Below, piece after piece: positions 16,743 through 17,236 of a stretch of 17,236 nucleotides of DNA. Origin of the DNA: an uncultured delta proteobacterium. GTDB lineage: Bacteria > Myxococcota_A > Polyangia > Polyangiales > Ga0077539. The position numbers and the translations under genes were made by a program. Each line of letters opens with the position of its first letter. The stretch's first letter is position 1. The notes below the pieces were generated by a model. It saw nothing but the letters and a program-made list of their open reading frames with translations. It was not told the origin of the DNA and did no database searches. The DNA lies in the NCBI GenBank assembly GCA_903885885.1, contig CAISKJ010000052.1, positions 1 through 17,236 of the forward strand. The letters are read 5' to 3'.

Positions 16743-16828
16743 TGCGCCGCCGCGGAGACTACACCGCCCCGCCGAACGCAACACGCGTTACCTCCACCGA
16801 ACGCGCGGTGTTAGCGTCGCGGGCCAAA

Positions 16829-17236
16829 ATGGGACTCAAGATTCACGTGCGCTCGCCCGAGGGGGTTCGCACGCTCGACGACGCGGCCGAGGTTGCCCGA
16901 CTCCTGGCCGAGGGCACGCCGTTCTGGCTCGACCTCGAGGGCGACGACGCGGCGATGCGCGAGGTGCTGCACCGCGATCTCGGCCTCCACTCTCTGGCCG
17001 TCGAGGACATCTTTCAAGAGCGCATCATCCCGAAGGTGGAAGACTACGACGGGTACCTCTACGTCGTGGTGCACGGCATCACGTGCGAGCGCAACGACCC
17101 CGAGGACCTGCACACCGTCGAGGTCGACCTGGTGGTCTCGTCGCGGTGGATCGTGTCGCACCACAACGGCGGCGTGCGCGTGACCTACGAGGTGCTCGAC
17201 GAGCTGCGCCGCAACCCGCGCCTCTTCGACAAGGGC
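16829..17236 (+). CDS. corA: CorA-family magnesium/divalent-cation transporter, N-terminal part only
   Basis: The frame is open from ATG16829 to the window edge (136 residues) without a stop. The sequence matches the cytoplasmic N-terminal domain of CorA channels: PFWLDLEGDDAAMREVLHRD, then the conserved LHSLAVEDIFQERIIPKVED with YDGYLYVVVHGI, and HTVEVDLVVSSRWIVSHHN. In this family the pentamer carries two C-terminal membrane helices and a GMN pore motif, which would lie beyond the window, so ion specificity (Mg, Co, Ni or Zn) cannot be judged. CAAA precedes the ATG and no strong Shine-Dalgarno is present. The 86-base gap to the divergent FHA-GGDEF gene must hold both promoters; I see no convincing boxes there. 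Confidence 0.88.
   Translation, partial: MGLKIHVRSPEGVRTLDDAAEVARLLAEGTPFWLDLEGDDAAMREVLHRDLGLHSLAVEDIFQERIIPKVEDYDGYLYVVVHGITCERNDPEDLHTVEVDLVVSSRWIVSHHNGGVRVTYEVLDELRRNPRLFDKG

Overview
The window is very GC-rich with strong G/C bias at third codon positions, and nearly every true gene has long shadow frames on the opposite strand. Gene content (a proteobacterial-type ISC operon, a zinc-ribbon/TPR membrane protein with Leu-Pro repeats, an FHA-GGDEF protein, a TerB-like protein) points to a member of the Myxococcota, probably a Polyangia-type lineage. This is an inference from gene content and composition, not from a marker gene. No rRNA, tRNA, CRISPR array, insertion sequence or phage gene is visible, so this looks like chromosomal core with some lineage-specific genes.

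Layout. (1) 1-332, minus: the 5' part of an unrecognised gene that leaves the window. (2) 333-490: a divergent control region with two related operator-like palindromes. (3) 491-6663, plus: a compact iron-sulfur assembly cluster in the order merR-like regulator, iscS, iscU, iscA, hscB, hscA, fdx, then a rhomboid protease. IscR and IscX, the usual first and last members of the enterobacterial operon, are absent here. In IscR's place is a MerR-family regulator whose C-terminus has five closely spaced cysteines; its frame is broken by an apparent one-base loss. (4) 6694-8830, minus: a multi-pass membrane protein and a secreted protein resembling the DUF4397 type. (5) 8993-9442, plus: a small TerB-like protein, convergent with (6) dnaK (9567-11474, minus), with a hairpin between them. 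(7) 11663-15673, minus: a 1336-residue zinc-ribbon/transmembrane/TPR protein. (8) 15771-16742, minus: an FHA-GGDEF protein with an altered guanine-binding position. (9) 16829-17236, plus: the start of a CorA-type magnesium transporter, running off the end.

How the genes fit together. IscS supplies sulfur, IscU is the scaffold, IscA an A-type carrier, HscB/HscA the dedicated Hsp40/Hsp70 pair that releases clusters from IscU (its LPPVK motif is intact), and Fdx the electron donor. The cysteine-rich MerR-like protein is positioned to sense iron-sulfur, metal or redox status and control the operon; this is inference. The two leads most worth following are that regulator with its palindromes, and the FHA-GGDEF enzyme, whose residue equivalent to the guanine-contacting Asp of PleD is Ala. 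Changes at this position are known in Hypr-type GGDEF enzymes that make cyclic GMP-AMP.
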